A DNA stretch of 64,000 nucleotides from Rhabditoides inermis (lineage: Eukaryota > Nematoda > Chromadorea > Rhabditida > Rhabditidae). The position numbers and the translations under genes were made by a program. Numbering within the stretch: position 1 is the first letter of the stretch; every line of letters begins with the position of its first letter. The notes under the pieces are model-generated. The model had not been told where the DNA came from and ran no database searches. It saw only the letters and a list, made by a program, of their open reading frames with translations. Below, one piece after another: positions 47,871-61,900 of the stretch. Where the stretch lies: assembly GCA_963966185.1 (NCBI GenBank), contig CAWZYM010000076.1, positions 124,001-188,000 on the forward strand. Reading direction: 5' to 3'.

Positions 47871-50800
47871 TCTCCTGTATTTCAAAATATTCTTCATGAA
47901 CCTTTTAAAACAGATACAATGTTGTATTCGAGTAGTCGCAACAGCGAGAGACGCTGGGGCAAAAGGCAGGTAAATCGTGCAAACGTCTGTCTTCCCGAGT
48001 GATAGTGGGGACAATGCGAAAGTGTTAGTAAGAACCCAGTCTCCTGTATTTTGAAGTATTCTTCATGAACATTTCAAAAACAGATACAATGTTGTAATCG
48101 AGTAGTCGCAACAGCGAGAGACGGTGGAACAAAAAGGCAGGTAAATCGTGCAAACGTCTGTCTTCCCGAGTGGGAGTGGGAACAATGCGAAAGTGTTAGT
48201 AAGAACCCAGTCTCCTGTTTTTTAAAGTATTCTTCATGAACATTTCAAAAACAGATACAATGTTGTAATCGAGTAGTCGCAACAGCGAGAGACGCTGGGA
48301 CAAAAGGCAGGTAAATCGTGCACATGTCTGTCTTTTCGAGTGGGAGTGGGGACAATGCGAAAGTGTTAGTAAGAACCCAGTCTCCTGTATTTCAAAATAT
48401 TCTTCATGAACATCTCAAAAACAGATACAATGTTTTATTCGAGTAGTCGCAACAGCGAGAGACGCTGGGGCAAAAGGCAGGTAAATCGTGCACACGTCTG
48501 TCTTCCCGAGTGATAGTGGGGACAATGCGAAAGTGTTAGTAAGAACCCAGTCTCCTGTAATTCAAAAGTATTTTTCATGAACATTTCAAAAACAGATACC
48601 ATGTTGTAATCGAGTAGTCGCAACAGCGAGAGACGGTGGGACAAAAAGGCAGGTAAATCGTGCAAACGTCTGTCTTCCCGAGTGGGAGTGGGAACAATGC
48701 GAAAGTGTTAGTAAGAACCCAGTCTCCTGTATTTCAAAATATTCTTCATGAACCTTTTTAAAACAGATACAATGTTGTATCCGAGTAGTCGCAACAGCGA
48801 GAGACGCTGGGGCAAAAGGCAGGTAAATCGTGCAAACGTCTGTCTTCCCGAGTGATAGTGGGGACAATGCGAAAGTGTTAGTAAGAACCCAGTCTCCTGT
48901 ATTTTGAAGTATTCTTCATGAACATTTCAAAAACAGATACAATGTTGTAATCGAGTAGTCGCAACAGCGAGAGACGGTGGAACAAAAAGGCAGGTAAATC
49001 GTGCAAACGTCTGTCTTCCCGAGTGGGAGTGGGAACAATGCGAAAGTGTTAGTAAGAACCCAGTCTCCTGTTTTTCAAAGTATTCTTCATGAACATTTCA
49101 AAAACAGATACAATATTGTAATCGAGTAGTCGCAACAGCGAGAGACGCTGGGACAAAAGGCAGGTAAATCGTGCACATGTCTGTCTTTTCGAGTGGGAGT
49201 GGGGACAATGCGAAAGTGTTAGTAAGAACCCAGTCTCCTGTATTTTGAAGTATTCTTCATGAACATTTCAAAAACAGATACAATGTTGTAATCGAGTAGT
49301 CGCAACAGCGAGAGACGGTGGAACAAAAAGGCAGGTAAATCGTGCAAACGTCTGTCTTCCCGAGTGATAGTGGGGACAATGCGAAAGTGTTAGTAAGAAC
49401 CCAGTCTCCTGTATTTCAAAATATTCTTCATGAACCTTTTAAAAACAGATACAATGTTGTAATCGAGTAGTCGCAACAGCGAGAGACGGTGGAACAAAAA
49501 GGCAGGTAAATCGTGCACATGTCTGTCTTTTCGAGTGGGAGTGGGGACAATGCGAAAGTGTTAGTAAGAACCCAGTCTCCTGTATTTTGAAGTATTCTTC
49601 ATGAACATTTCAAAAACAGATACAATGTTGTAATCGAGTAGTCGCAACAGCGAGAGACGGTGGAACAAAAAGGCAGGTAAATCGTGCAAACGTCTGTCTT
49701 CCCGAGTGATAGTGGGGACAATGCGAAAGTGTTAGTAAGAACCCAGTCTCCTGTATTTCAAAATATTCTTCATGAACCTTTTAAAAACAGATACAATGTT
49801 GTAATCGAGTAGTCGCAACAGCGAGAGACGGTGGAACAAAAAGGCAGGTAAATCGTGCACATGTCTGTCTTTTCGAGTGGGAGTGGGGACAATGCGAAAG
49901 TGTTAGTAAGAACCCAGTCTCCTGTATTTTGAAGTATTCTTCATGAACATTTCAAAAACAGATACAATGTTGTAATCGAGTAGTCGCAACAGCGAGAGAC
50001 GGTGGAACAAAAAGGCAGGTAAATCGTGCAAACGTCTGTCTTCCCGAGTGATAGTGGGGACAATGCGAAAGTGTTAGTAAGAACCCAGTCTCCTGTATTT
50101 AAAGTAATCTTCATGAAGATACAATGTTGTAATCGAGTAGTCGCAACAGCGAGAGACGGTGGGACAAAAAGGCAGGTAAATCGTGCAAACGTCTGTCTTG
50201 CCCAGTGAGAGTGGGGGCAATTAGAAAATGTTAGTTAGAACCCAGCATTCTGTATTTAAAGTAATCTTCATGAAGATACAATGTTGTATTCGAGTAGTCG
50301 CAACAGCGAGAGACGCTGGGGCAAAAGGCAGGTAAATCGTGCAAACGTCTGTCTTCCCGAGTGATAGTGGGGACAATGCGAAAGTGTTAGTAAGAACCCT
50401 GTCTCCTGTATTTTGAAGTACTCTTCATGAACATTTCAAAAACAGATACAATGTTGTAATCGAGTAGTCGTAACAGCGAGAGACGGTGGGACAAAAAGGC
50501 AGGTAAATCGTGCCAACGTCTGTCATCCCGAGTGATATTGGGGACAATGCGAAAGTGTTAGTAAGAACCCAGTCTCCTGTTTTTCAAAGTTTTCTTCATG
50601 AACATTTCGAAAACAGATACAATGTTGTATTCGAGTAGTGTAGTCGTAACAGCGAGAGACGCTGGGGCAAAAGGCAGGTAAATCGTGCAAACGTATGTCT
50701 TCCCGAGTGGGAGTGGGAACAATGCGAAAGTGTTAGTAAGAACCCAGTCTCCTGTTTTTCAAAGTATTCTTCATGAACATTTCAAAAACAGATACAATGT

Positions 50801-53800
50801 TGTAATCGAGTAGTCGCAACAGCGAGAGACGCTGGGACAAAAGGCAGGTAAATCGTGCACATGTCTGTCTTTTCGAGTGGGAGTGGGGACAATGCGAAAG
50901 TGTTAGTAAGAACCCAGTCTCCTGTATTTCAAAATATTCTTCATGAACATCTCAAAAACAGATACAATGTTTTATTCGAGTAGTCGCAACAGCGAGAGAC
51001 GCTGGGGCAAAAGGCAGGTAAATCGTGCACACGTCTGTCTTCCCGAGTGATAGTGGGGACAATGCGAAAGTGTTAGTAAGAACCCCGTCTCCTGTAATTC
51101 AAAAGTATTTTTCATGAACATTTCAAAAACAGATACCATGTTGTAATCGAGTAGTCGCAACAGCGAGAGACGGTGGGACAAAAAGGCAGGTAAATCGTGC
51201 AAACGTCTGTCTTCCCGAGTGGGAGTGGGAACAATGCGAAAGTGTTAGTAAGAACCCAGTCTCCTGTATTTCAAAATATTCTTCATGAACCTTTTAAAAC
51301 AGATACAATGTTGTATTCGAGTAGTCGCAACAGCGAGAGACGCTGGGGCAAAAGGCAGGTAAATCGTGCAAACGTCTGTCTTCCCGAGTGATAGTGGGGA
51401 CAATGCGAAAGTGTTAGTAAGAACCCAGTCTCCTGTATTTTGAAGTATTCTTCATGAACATTTCAAAAACAGATACAATGTTGTAATCGAGTAGTCGCAA
51501 CAGCGAGAGACGGTGGAACAAAAAGGCAGGTAAATCGTGCAAACGTCTGTCTTCCCGAGTGGGAGTGGGAACAATGCGAAAGTGTTAGTAAGAACCCAGT
51601 CTCCTGTTTTTTAAAGTATTCTTCATGAACATTTCAAAAACAGATACAATGTTGTAATCGAGTAGTCGCAACAGCGAGAGACGCTGGGACAAAAGGCAGG
51701 TAAATCGTGCACATGTCTGTCTTTTCGAGTGGGAGTGGGGACAATGCGAAAGTGTTAGTAAGAACCCAGTCTCCTGTATTTCAAAATATTCTTCATGAAC
51801 ATCTCAAAAACAGATACAATGTTTTATTCGAGTAGTCGCAACAGCGAGAGACGCTGGGGCAAAAGGCAGGTAAATCGTGCACACGTCTGTCTTCCCGAGT
51901 GATAGTGGGGACAATGCGAAAGTGTTAGTAAGAACCCAGTCTCCTGTAATTCAAAAGTATTTTTCATGAACATTTCAAAAACAGATACCATGTTGTAATC
52001 GAGTAGTCGCAACAGCGAGAGACGGTGGGACAAAAAGGCAGGTAAATCGTGCAAACGTCTGTCTTCCCGAGTGGGAGTGGGAACAATGCGAAAGTGTTAG
52101 TAAGAACCCAGTCTCCTGTATTTCAAAATATTCTTCATGAACCTTTTTAAAACAGATACAATGTTGTATCCGAGTAGTCGCAACAGCGAGAGACGCTGGG
52201 GCAAAAGGCAGGTAAATCGTGCAAACGTCTGTCTTCCCGAGTGATAGTGGGGACAATGCGAAAGTGTTAGTAAGAACCCAGTCTCCTGTATTTTGAAGTA
52301 TTCTTCATGAACATTTCAAAAACAGATACAATGTTGTAATCGAGTAGTCGCAACAGCGAGAGACGGTGGAACAAAAAGGCAGGTAAATCGTGCAAACGTC
52401 TGTCTTCCCGAGTGGGAGTGGGAACAATGCGAAAGTGTTAGTAAGAACCCAGTCTCCTGTTTTTCAAAGTATTCTTCATGAACATTTCAAAAACAGATAC
52501 AATATTGTAATCGAGTAGTCGCAACAGCGAGAGACGCTGGGACAAAAGGCAGGTAAATCGTGCACATGTCTGTCTTTTCGAGTGGGAGTGGGGACAATGC
52601 GAAAGTGTTAGTAAGAACCCAGTCTCCTGTATTTTGAAGTATTCTTCATGAACATTTCAAAAACAGATACAATGTTGTAATCGAGTAGTCGCAACAGCGA
52701 GAGACGGTGGAACAAAAAGGCAGGTAAATCGTGCAAACGTCTGTCTTCACGAGTGATAGTGGGGACAATGCGAAAGTGTTAGTAAGAACCCAGTCTCCTG
52801 TATTTCAAAATATTCTTCATGAACCTTTTAAAAACAGATACAATGTTGTAATCGAGTAGTCGCAACAGCGAGAGACGGTGGAACAAAAAGGCAGGTAAAT
52901 CGTGCACATGTCTGTCTTTTCGAGTGGGAGTGGGGACAATGCGAAAGTGTTAGTAAGAACCCAGTCTCCTGTATTTTGAAGTATTCTTCATGAACATTTC
53001 AAAAACAGATACAATGTTGTAATCGAGTAGTCGCAACAGCGAGAGACGGTGGAACAAAAAGGCAGGTAAATCGTGCAAACGTCTGTCTTCCCGAGTGATA
53101 GTGGGGACAATGCGAAAGTGTTAGTAAGAACCCAGTCTCCTGTATTTCAAAATATTCTTCATGAACCTTTTAAAAACAGATACAATGTTGTAATCGAGTA
53201 GTCGCAACAGCGAGAGACGGTGGAACAAAAAGGCAGGTAAATCGTGCACATGTCTGTCTTTTCGAGTGGGAGTGGGGACAATGCGAAAGTGTTAGTAAGA
53301 ACCCAGTCTCCTGTATTTTGAAGTATTCTTCATGAACATTTCAAAAACAGATACAATGTTGTAATCGAGTAGTCGCAACAGCGAGAGACGGTGGAACAAA
53401 AAGGCAGGTAAATCGTGCAAACGTCTGTCTTCCCGAGTGATAGTGGGGACAATGCGAAAGTGTTAGTAAGAACCCAGTCTCCTGTATTTAAAGTAATCTT
53501 CATGAAGATACAATGTTGTAATCGAGTAGTCGCAACAGCGAGAGACGGTGGGACAAAAAGGCAGGTAAATCGTGCAAACGTCTGTCTTGCCCAGTGAGAG
53601 TGGGGGCAATTAGAAAATGTTAGTTAGAACCCAGCATTCTGTATTTAAAGTAATCTTCATGAAGATACAATGTTGTATTCGAGTAGTCGCAACAGCGAGA
53701 GACGCTGGGGCAAAAGGCAGGTAAATCGTGCAAACGTCTGTCTTCCCGAGTGATAGTGGGGACAATGCGAAAGTGTTAGTAAGAACCCTGTCTCCTGTAT

Positions 53801-53987
53801 TTTGAAGTACTCTTCATGAACATTTCAAAAACAGATACAATGTTGTAATCGAGTAGTCGTAACAGCGAGAGACGGTGGGACAAAAAGGCAGGTAAATCGT
53901 GCAAACGTCTGTCATCCCGAGTGATATTGGGGACAATGCGAAAGTGTTAGTAAGAACCCAGTCTCCTGTTTTTCAAAGTTTTCTTCA
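47210..53987 (+). repeat. Direct tandem duplication of 3,389 bp
   Basis: The two halves (about 47210-50598 and 50599-53987) match with a constant offset of 3,389 bp: 47583/50972, 47808/51197, 48435/51824, 48586/51975, 50026/53415. The few differences noticed include gtgccaac against gtgcaaac (near 50515/53904) and cttcccgag against cttcacgag (49360/52749). Such near-identity over 20 monomers points to a recent event. Confidence 0.85.
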
Positions 53988-55900
53988 TGAACATTTCAAA
54001 AACAGATACAATGTTGTATTCGAGTAGTCGCAACAGCGAGAGACGGTGGGACAAAAAGGCAGGTAAATCGTGCACACGTCTGTTTTTCTGAGTGGGAGTG
54101 GGGACAATGCGAAAGTGTTAGTAAGAACCTAGTCTCCTGTATTTCGAAGTTTTCTTCATGCACATTTCAAAAACAGATACAATGTTGTAATCGAATACTC
54201 GCAACAGCGAGAGATGCTGGGGCAAAAGGCAGGTAAATCGTGCAAACGTCTGTCTTCCCTAGTGATAGTGGGTACAATGCGAAAGTGTTAGTGAGAACCC
54301 AGTCTCCTGTTCTTCAAAGTAATCTTCATGAACATTTCAAAAACAGATACAATGTTGTAATCGAGTAGTCGCAACAGCGAGAGACGCTGGGACAAAAGGC
54401 AGGTAAATCGTGCACATGTCTGTCTTTTCGAGTGGGAGTGGGGACAATGCGAAAGTGTTAGTAAGAACCCAGTCTTCTGTATTTCAAAATATTCTTCATG
54501 AACATCTCAAAAACAGATACAATGTTTTATTCGAGTAGTCGCAACAGCGAGAGACGCTGGGGCAAAAGGCAGGTAAATCGTGCAAACGTCTGTCTTGCCG
54601 AGTGAGAGTGGGGGCAATGAGAAAATGTTAGTTAGAACCCAGCATTCTGTATTTAAAGTAATCTTCATGAAGATACAATGTTGTAATCGAGTAGTCGCAA
54701 CAGCGAGAGACGGTGGGACAAAAAGGCAGGTAAATCGTGCAAACGTCTGTCTTGCCCAGTGAGAGTGGGGGCAATGAGAAAATGTTAGTTAGAACCCAGC
54801 ATTCTGTATTTAAAGTAATCTTCATGAAGATACAATGTTGTATTCGAGTAGTCGCAACAGCGAGAGACGCTGGGGCAAAAGGCAGGTAAATCGTGCAAAC
54901 GTCTGTCTTCCCGAGTGATAGTGGGGACAATGCGAAAGTGTTAGTAAGAACCCTGTCTCCTGTATTTTGAAGTACTCTTCATGAACATTTCAAAAACAGA
55001 TACAATGTTGTAATCGAGTAGTCGTAACAGCGAGAGACGGTGGGACAAAAAGGCAGGTAAATCGTGCAAACGTCTGTCATCCCGAGTGATATTGGGGACA
55101 ATGCGAAAGTGTTAGTAAGAACCCAGTCTCCTGTTTTTCAAAGTTTTCTTCATGAACATTTCAAAAACAGATACAATGTTGTATTCGAGTAGTCGCAACA
55201 GCGAGAGACGGTGGGACAAAAAGGCAGGTAAATCGTGCACACGTCTGTTTTTCTGAGTGGGAGTGGGGACAATGCGAAAGTGTTAGTAAGAACCTAGTCT
55301 CCTGTATTTCGAAGTTTTCTTCATGCACATTTCAAAAACAGATACAATGTTGTAATCGAATACTCGCAACAGCGAGAGATGCTGGGGCAAAAGGCAGGTA
55401 AATCGTGCAAACGTCTGTCTTCCCTAGTGATAGTGGGTACAATGCGAAAGTGTTAGTGAGAACCCAGTCTCCTGTTCTTCAAAGTAATCTTCATGAACAT
55501 TTCAAAAACAGATACAATGTTGTAATCGAGTAGTCGCAACAGCGAGAGACGCTGGGACAAAAGGCAGGTAAATCGTGCACATGTCTGTCTTTTCGAGTGG
55601 GAGTGGGGACAATGCGAAAGTGTTAGTAAGAACCCAGTCTTCTGTATTTCAAAATATTCTTCATGAACATCTCAAAAACAGATACAATGTTTTATTCGAG
55701 TAGTCGCAACAGCGAGAGACGCTGGGGCAAAAGGCAGGTAAATCGTGCAAACGTCTGTCTTGCCGAGTGAGAGTGGGGGCAATGAGAAAATGTTAGTTAG
55801 AACCCAGCATTCTGTATTTAAAGTAATCTTCATGAAGATACAATGTTGTAATCGAGTAGTCGCAACAGCGAGAGACGGTGGGACAAAAAGGCAGGTAAAT
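53415..55900 (+). repeat. 1,165-bp repeated blocks
   Basis: A block with a 157-bp monomer pair, the aagtactcttc monomer, the gtgatattgggg monomer and the cgaatactcgc monomer recurs at 54580 and 55745 with an offset of 1,165 bp. The first copy has gggggcaattag where the second has gggggcaatgag. Confidence 0.8.
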
Positions 55901-56039
55901 CGTGCAAACGTCTGTCTTGCCGAGTGAGAGTGGGGGCAATGAGAAAATGTTAGTTAGAACCCAGCATTCTGTATTTAAAGTAATCTTCATGAAGATACAA
56001 TGTTGTAATCGAGTAGTCGCAACAGCGAGAGACGGTGGA

Positions 56040-58850
56040 ACAAAAAAGCAGGTAAATCGTGCAAACGTCTGTCTTCCCGAGTGGGAGTGGGAACAATGCG
56101 AAAGTGTTAGTAAGAACCCAGTCTCCTGTATTTCAAAATATTCTTCATGAACATTTCAAAAACAGATACATTGTTGTAATCGAGTAGTCGCAACAGCGAG
56201 AGACGGTGGAACAAAAAGGCAGGTAAATCGTGCAAACGTCTGTCTTCCCGAGTGATAGTGGGGACAATGCGAAAGTGTTAGTAAGAACCCAGTCTCCTGT
56301 ATTTCAAAGTATTCTTCATGATCATTTCGAAAACAGATACAATGTTGTATTCGAGTAGTGTAGTCGTAACAGCGAGAGACGCTGGGGCAAAAGGCAGGTA
56401 AATCGTGCAAACGTCTGTCTTCCCGAGTGGGAGTGGGAACAATGCGAAAGTGTTAGTAAGAACCCAGTCTCCTGTTTTTCAAAGTATTCTTCATGAACAT
56501 TTCAAAAACAGATACAATGTTGTAATCGAGTAGTCGCAACAGCGAGAGACGCTGGGACAAAAGGCAGGTAAATCGTGCACATGTCTGTCTTTTCGAGTGG
56601 GAGTGGGGACAATGCGAAAGTGTTAGTAAGAACCCAGTCTCCTGTATTTCAAAATATTCTTCATGAACATCTCAAAAACAGATACAATGTTTTATTCGAG
56701 TAGTCGCAACAGCGAGAGACGCTGGGGCAAAAGGCAGGTAAATCGTGCACACGTCTGTCTTCCCGAGTGATAGTGGGGACAATGCGAAAGTGTTAGTAAG
56801 AACCCAGTCTCCTGTAATTCAAAGTATTTTTCATGAACATTTCAAAAACAGATACCATGTTGTAATCGAGTAGTCGCAACAGCGAGAGACGGTGGGACAA
56901 AAAGGCAGGTAAATCGTGCAAACGTCTGTCTTCCCGAGTGGGAGTGGGAACAATGCGAAAGTGTTAGTAAGAACCCAGTCTCCTGTATTTCAAAAGATTC
57001 TTCATGAACCTTTTAAAAACAGATACAATGTTGTATTCGAGTAGTCGCAACAGCGAGAGACGCTGGGGCAAAAGGCAGGTAAATCGTGCAAACGTCTGTC
57101 TTCCCGAGTGGGAGTGGGAACAATGCGAAAGTGTTAGTAAGAACCCAGTCTCCTGTATTTCAAAATATTCTTCATGAACATTTCAAAAACAGATACAATG
57201 TTGTATTCGAGTAGTCGCAACAGCGAGAGACGCTGGGGCAAAAGGCAGGTAAATCGTGCAAACGTCTGTCTTGCCGAGTGAGAGTGGGGGCAATGAGAAA
57301 ATGTTAGTTAGAACCCAGCATTCTGTATTTAAAGTAATCTTCATGAAGATACAATGTTGTAATCGAGTAGTCGCAACAGCGAGAGACGGTGGGACAAAAA
57401 GGCAGGTAAATCGTGCAAACGTCTGTCTTGCCGAGTGAGAGTGGGGGCAATGAGAAAATGTTAGTTAGAACCCAGCATTCTGTATTTAAAGTAATCTTCA
57501 TGAAGATACAATGTTGTAATCGAGTAGTCGCAACAGCGAGAGACGGTGGAACAAAAAGGCAGGTAAATCGTGCAAACGTCTGTCTTCCCGAGTGGGAGTG
57601 GGAACAATGCGAAAGTGTTAGTAAGAACCCAGTCTCCTGTATTTCAAAATATTCTTCATGAACCTTTTAAAAACAGATACAATGTTGTATTCGAGTAGTC
57701 GCAACAGCGAGAGACGCTGGGGCAAAAGGCAGGTAAATCGTGCCAACGTCTGTCTTCCCGAGTGATAGTGGGGACAATGCGAAAGTGTTAGTAAGAACCC
57801 AGTCTCCTGTATTTTGAAGTATTCTTCATGAACATTTCAAAAACAGATACAATGTTGTAATCGAGTAGTCGCAACAGCGAGAGACGCTGGGACAAAAGGC
57901 AGGTAAATCGTGCACATGTCTGTCTTTTCGAGTGGGAGTGGGGACAATGCGAAAGTGTTAGTAAGAACCCAGTCTCCTGTATTTTAAAATATTCTTCATG
58001 AACATCTCAAAAACAGATACAATGTTTTATTCGAGTAGTCGCAACAGCGAGAGACGCTGGGGCAAAAGGCAGGTAAATCGTGCACACGTCTGTCTTCCCG
58101 AGTGATAGTGGGGACAATGCGAAAGTGTTAGTAAGAACCCAGTCTCCTGTAATTCAAAGTATTTTTCATGAACATTTCAAAAACAGATACCATGTTGTAA
58201 TCGAGTAGTCGCAACAGCGAGAGACGGTGGGACAAAAAGGCAGGTAAATCGTGCAAACGTCTGTCTTCCCGAGTGGGAGTGAGAACAATGCGAAAGTGTT
58301 AGTAAGAACCCAGTCTCCTGTATTTAAAAAGATTCTTCATGAACCTTTTAAAAACAGATACAATGTTGTATTCGAGTAGTCGCAACAGCGAGAGACGCTG
58401 GGGCAAAAGGCAGGTAAATCGTGCAAACGTCTGTCTTCCCGAGTGGGAGTGGGAACAATGCGAAAGTGTTAGTAAGAACCCAGTCTCCTGTATTTCAAAA
58501 TATTCTTCATGAACATTTCAAAAACAGATACAATGTTGTATTCGAGTAGTCGCAACAGCGAGAGACGCTGGGGCAAAAGGCAGGTAAATCGTGCAAACGT
58601 CTGTCTTGCCGAGTGAGAGTGGGGGCAATGAGAAAATGTTAGTTAGAACCCAGCATTCTGTATTTAAAGTAATCTTCATGAAGATACAATGTTGTAATCG
58701 AGTAGTCGCAACAGCGAGAGACGGTGGGACAAAAAGGCAGGTAAATCGTGCAAACGTCTGTCTTGCCGAGTGAGAGTGGGGGCAATGAGAAAATGTTAGT
58801 TAGAACCCAGCATTCTGTATTTAAAGTAATCTTCATGAAGATACAATGTT
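56040..58850 (+). repeat. 1,335-bp tandem duplication, with a distant copy 6,041 bp away
   Basis: The stretch about 56.5-57.5 kb recurs at 57.9-58.8 kb (offset 1,335). The stretch 56156-57700 recurs again at 62197-63740 (offset 6,041), including the mutated tcatgatcatttcg (56318/62359). Confidence 0.8.
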
Positions 58851-61301
58851 GTATTCGAGTAGTCGCAACAGCGAGAGACGCTGGGGCAAAAGGCAGGTAA
58901 ATCGTGCAAACGTCTGTCTTCCCGAGTGATAGTGAGGACAATGCGAAAGTGTTAGTAAGAACCCAGTTTCCTGTATTTTGAAGTATTCTTCATGAACATT
59001 TCAAAAACAGATACAATGTTGTAATCGAGTAGTCGCAACAGCGAGAGACGGTGGAACAAAAAGGCAGGTAAATCGTGCAAACGTCTGTCTTCCCGAGTGA
59101 TAGTGGGGACAATGCGAAAGTGTTAGTAAGAACCCAGTCTCCTGTATTTCAAAGTATTCTTCATGAACATTTCGAAAACAGATACAATGTTGTATTCGAG
59201 TAGTGTAGTCGTAACAGCGAGAGACGCTGGGGCAAAAGGCAGGTAAATCGTGCAAACGTATGTCTTCCCGAGTGGGAGTGGGAACAATGCGAAAGTGTTA
59301 GTAAGAACCCAGTCTCCTGTTTTTCAAAGTATTCTTCATGAACCTTTTAAAAACAGATACAATGTTGTATTCGAGTAGTCGCAACAGCGAGAGACGCTGG
59401 GGCAAAAGGCAGGTAAATCGTGCAAACGTATGTCTTCCCGAGTGGGAGTGGGAACAATGCGAAAGTGTTAGTAAGAACCCAGTCTCCTGTTTTTCAAAGT
59501 ATTCTTCATGAACATTTCAAAAACAGATACAATGTTTTATTCGAGTAGTCGCAACAGCGAGAGACTCTGGGGCAAAAGGCAGGTAAATCGTGCAAACGTC
59601 TGTCTTCCCGAGTGATAGTGGGGACAATGCGAAAGTGTTGGTAAGAACACAGCGTTCTGTATTTCAAAGTAATCTTCATGAACATTTCAAAAACAGTTAC
59701 AATGTTGTATTCGAGTAGTCGCAACAGCGAGAGACGGTGGGACAAAAAGGCAGGTAAATCGTGCACCCGTCTGTTTTTCTGAGTGGGAGTGGGGACAATG
59801 CGAAAGTGTTAGTAAGAACCTAGTCTCCTGTATTTCGAAGTTTTCTTCATGAACATTTCAAAAACAGATACAATGTTGTAATCGAATACTCGCAATAGCG
59901 AGAGATGCTGGGGCAAAAGGCAGGTAAATCGTGCAAACGTCTGTCTTCCCGAGTGATAGTGGGTACAATGCGAAAGTGTTAGTGAGAACCCAGTCTCCTG
60001 TTCTTCAAAGTATTCTTCATGAACATTTCGAAAACAGATACAATGTTGTATTCGAGTAGTGTAGTCGTAACAGCGAGAGACGCTGGGGCAAAAGGCAGGT
60101 AAATCGTGCAAACGTATGTCTTCCCGAGTGGGAGTGGGAACAATGCGAAAGTGTTAGTAAGAACCCAGTCTCCTGTATTTCAAAATATTCTTCATGAACC
60201 TTTTAAAAACAGATACAATGTTGTATTCGAGTAGTCGCAACAGCGAGAGACGGTGGAACAAAAAGGCAGGTAAATCGTGCAAACGTCTGTCTTCCCGAGT
60301 GATAGTGGGGACAATGCGAAAGTGTTAGTAAGAACCCAGTCTCCTGTATTTCAAAGTATTCTTCATGAACATTTCGAAAACAGATACAATGTTGTATTCG
60401 AGTAGTGTAGTCGTAACAGCGAGAGACGCTGGGGCAAAAGGCAGGTAAATCGTGCAAACGTATGTCTTCCCGAGTGGGAGTGGGAACAATGCGAAAGTGT
60501 TAGTAAGAACCCAGTCTCCTGTTTTTCAAAGTATTCTTCATGAACATTTCAAAAACAGATACAATGTTGTAATCGAGTAGTCGCAACAGCGAGAGACGCT
60601 GGGACAAAAGGCAGGTAAATCGTGCACACGTCTGTTTTTCTGAGTGGGAGTGGGGACAATGCGAAAGTGTTAGTAAGAACCTAGTCTCCTGTATTTCAAA
60701 GTTTTCTTCATGATTATTTCAAAAACAGATACAATGTTTTATTCGAGTAGTCGCAACAGCGAGAGACGCTGGGACAAAAGGCAGGTAAATCGTGCACACG
60801 TCTGTCTTTCCGAGTGGGAGTGGGGACAATGCGAAAGTGTTAGTAAGAACCCAGTCTTCTGTAATTCAAAGTATTCTTCATGAACCTTTTAAAAACAGAT
60901 ACAATGTTGTATTCGAGTAGTCGCAACAGCGAGAGACGCTGGGGCAAAAGGCAGGTAAATCGTGCACACGTCTGTCTTTCCGAATGATAGTGGGGACAAT
61001 GCGAAAGTGTTAGTAAGAACCCAGTCTTCTGTATTTCAAAGTATTCGTCATGAACATGTTAAAAACAGATACAATGTTGTATTCGAGTAGTCGCAACAGC
61101 GAGAGACGCTGGGGCAAAAGGCAGGTAAATCGTGCAAACGTCTGTCTTCCCGAGTGATAGTGGGACAATGCGAAAGTGCTAGTAAGAACACAGCGTTCTG
61201 TATTTCAAAGTTATCTTCATGAACATTTCAAAAACAGATACAATGTTGTATTCGAGTAGTCGCAACAGCGATAGACGGTGGGACAAAAAGGCAGGTAAAT
61301 C

Positions 61302-61900
61302 GTGCAAACGTCTGTCTTGCCCAGTGAGAGTGGGGGCAATGAGAAAATGTTAGTTAGAACCCAGCATTCTGTATTTAAAGTAATCTTCATGAAGATACAA
61401 TGTTGTAATCGAGTAGTCGCAACAGCGAGAGACGGTGGGACAAAAAGGCAGGTAAATCGTGCAAACGTCTGTCTTGCCGAGTGAGAGTGGGGGCAATGAG
61501 AAAATGTTAGTTAGAACCCAGCATTCTGTATTTAAAGTAATCTTCATGAAGATACAATGTTGTATTCGAGTAGTCGCAACAGCGATAGACGGTGGGACAA
61601 AAAGGCAGGTAAATCGTGCAAACGTCTGTCTTGCCGAGTGAGAGTGGGGGCAATGAGAAAATGTTAGTTAGAACCCAGCATTCTGTATTTAAAGTAATCT
61701 TCATGAAGATACAATGTTGTATTCGAGTAGTCGCAACAGCGATAGACGGTGGGACAAAAAGGCAGGTAAATCGTGCAAACGTCTGTCTTGCCGAGTGAGA
61801 GTGGGGGCAATGAGAAAATGTTAGTTAGAACCCAGCATTCTGTATTTAAAGTAATCTTCATGAAGATACAATGTTGTAATCGAGTAGTCGCAACAGCGAG
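61302..61900 (+). repeat. Run of four 157-bp monomers in tandem
   Basis: Starts at 61302, 61459, 61616 and 61773 are spaced exactly 157 bp. These monomers lack about 13 bp of the centre (the ...acatttcaaaaac segment), so catgaag joins directly to atacaatg. Linked changes are gccgagtgagagtggggg, caatgagaaaatgttag and cagcattctg. Three of the four carry cgatagacgg in place of cgagagacgg. It is the longest uninterrupted run of this class in the window. Confidence 0.85.
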
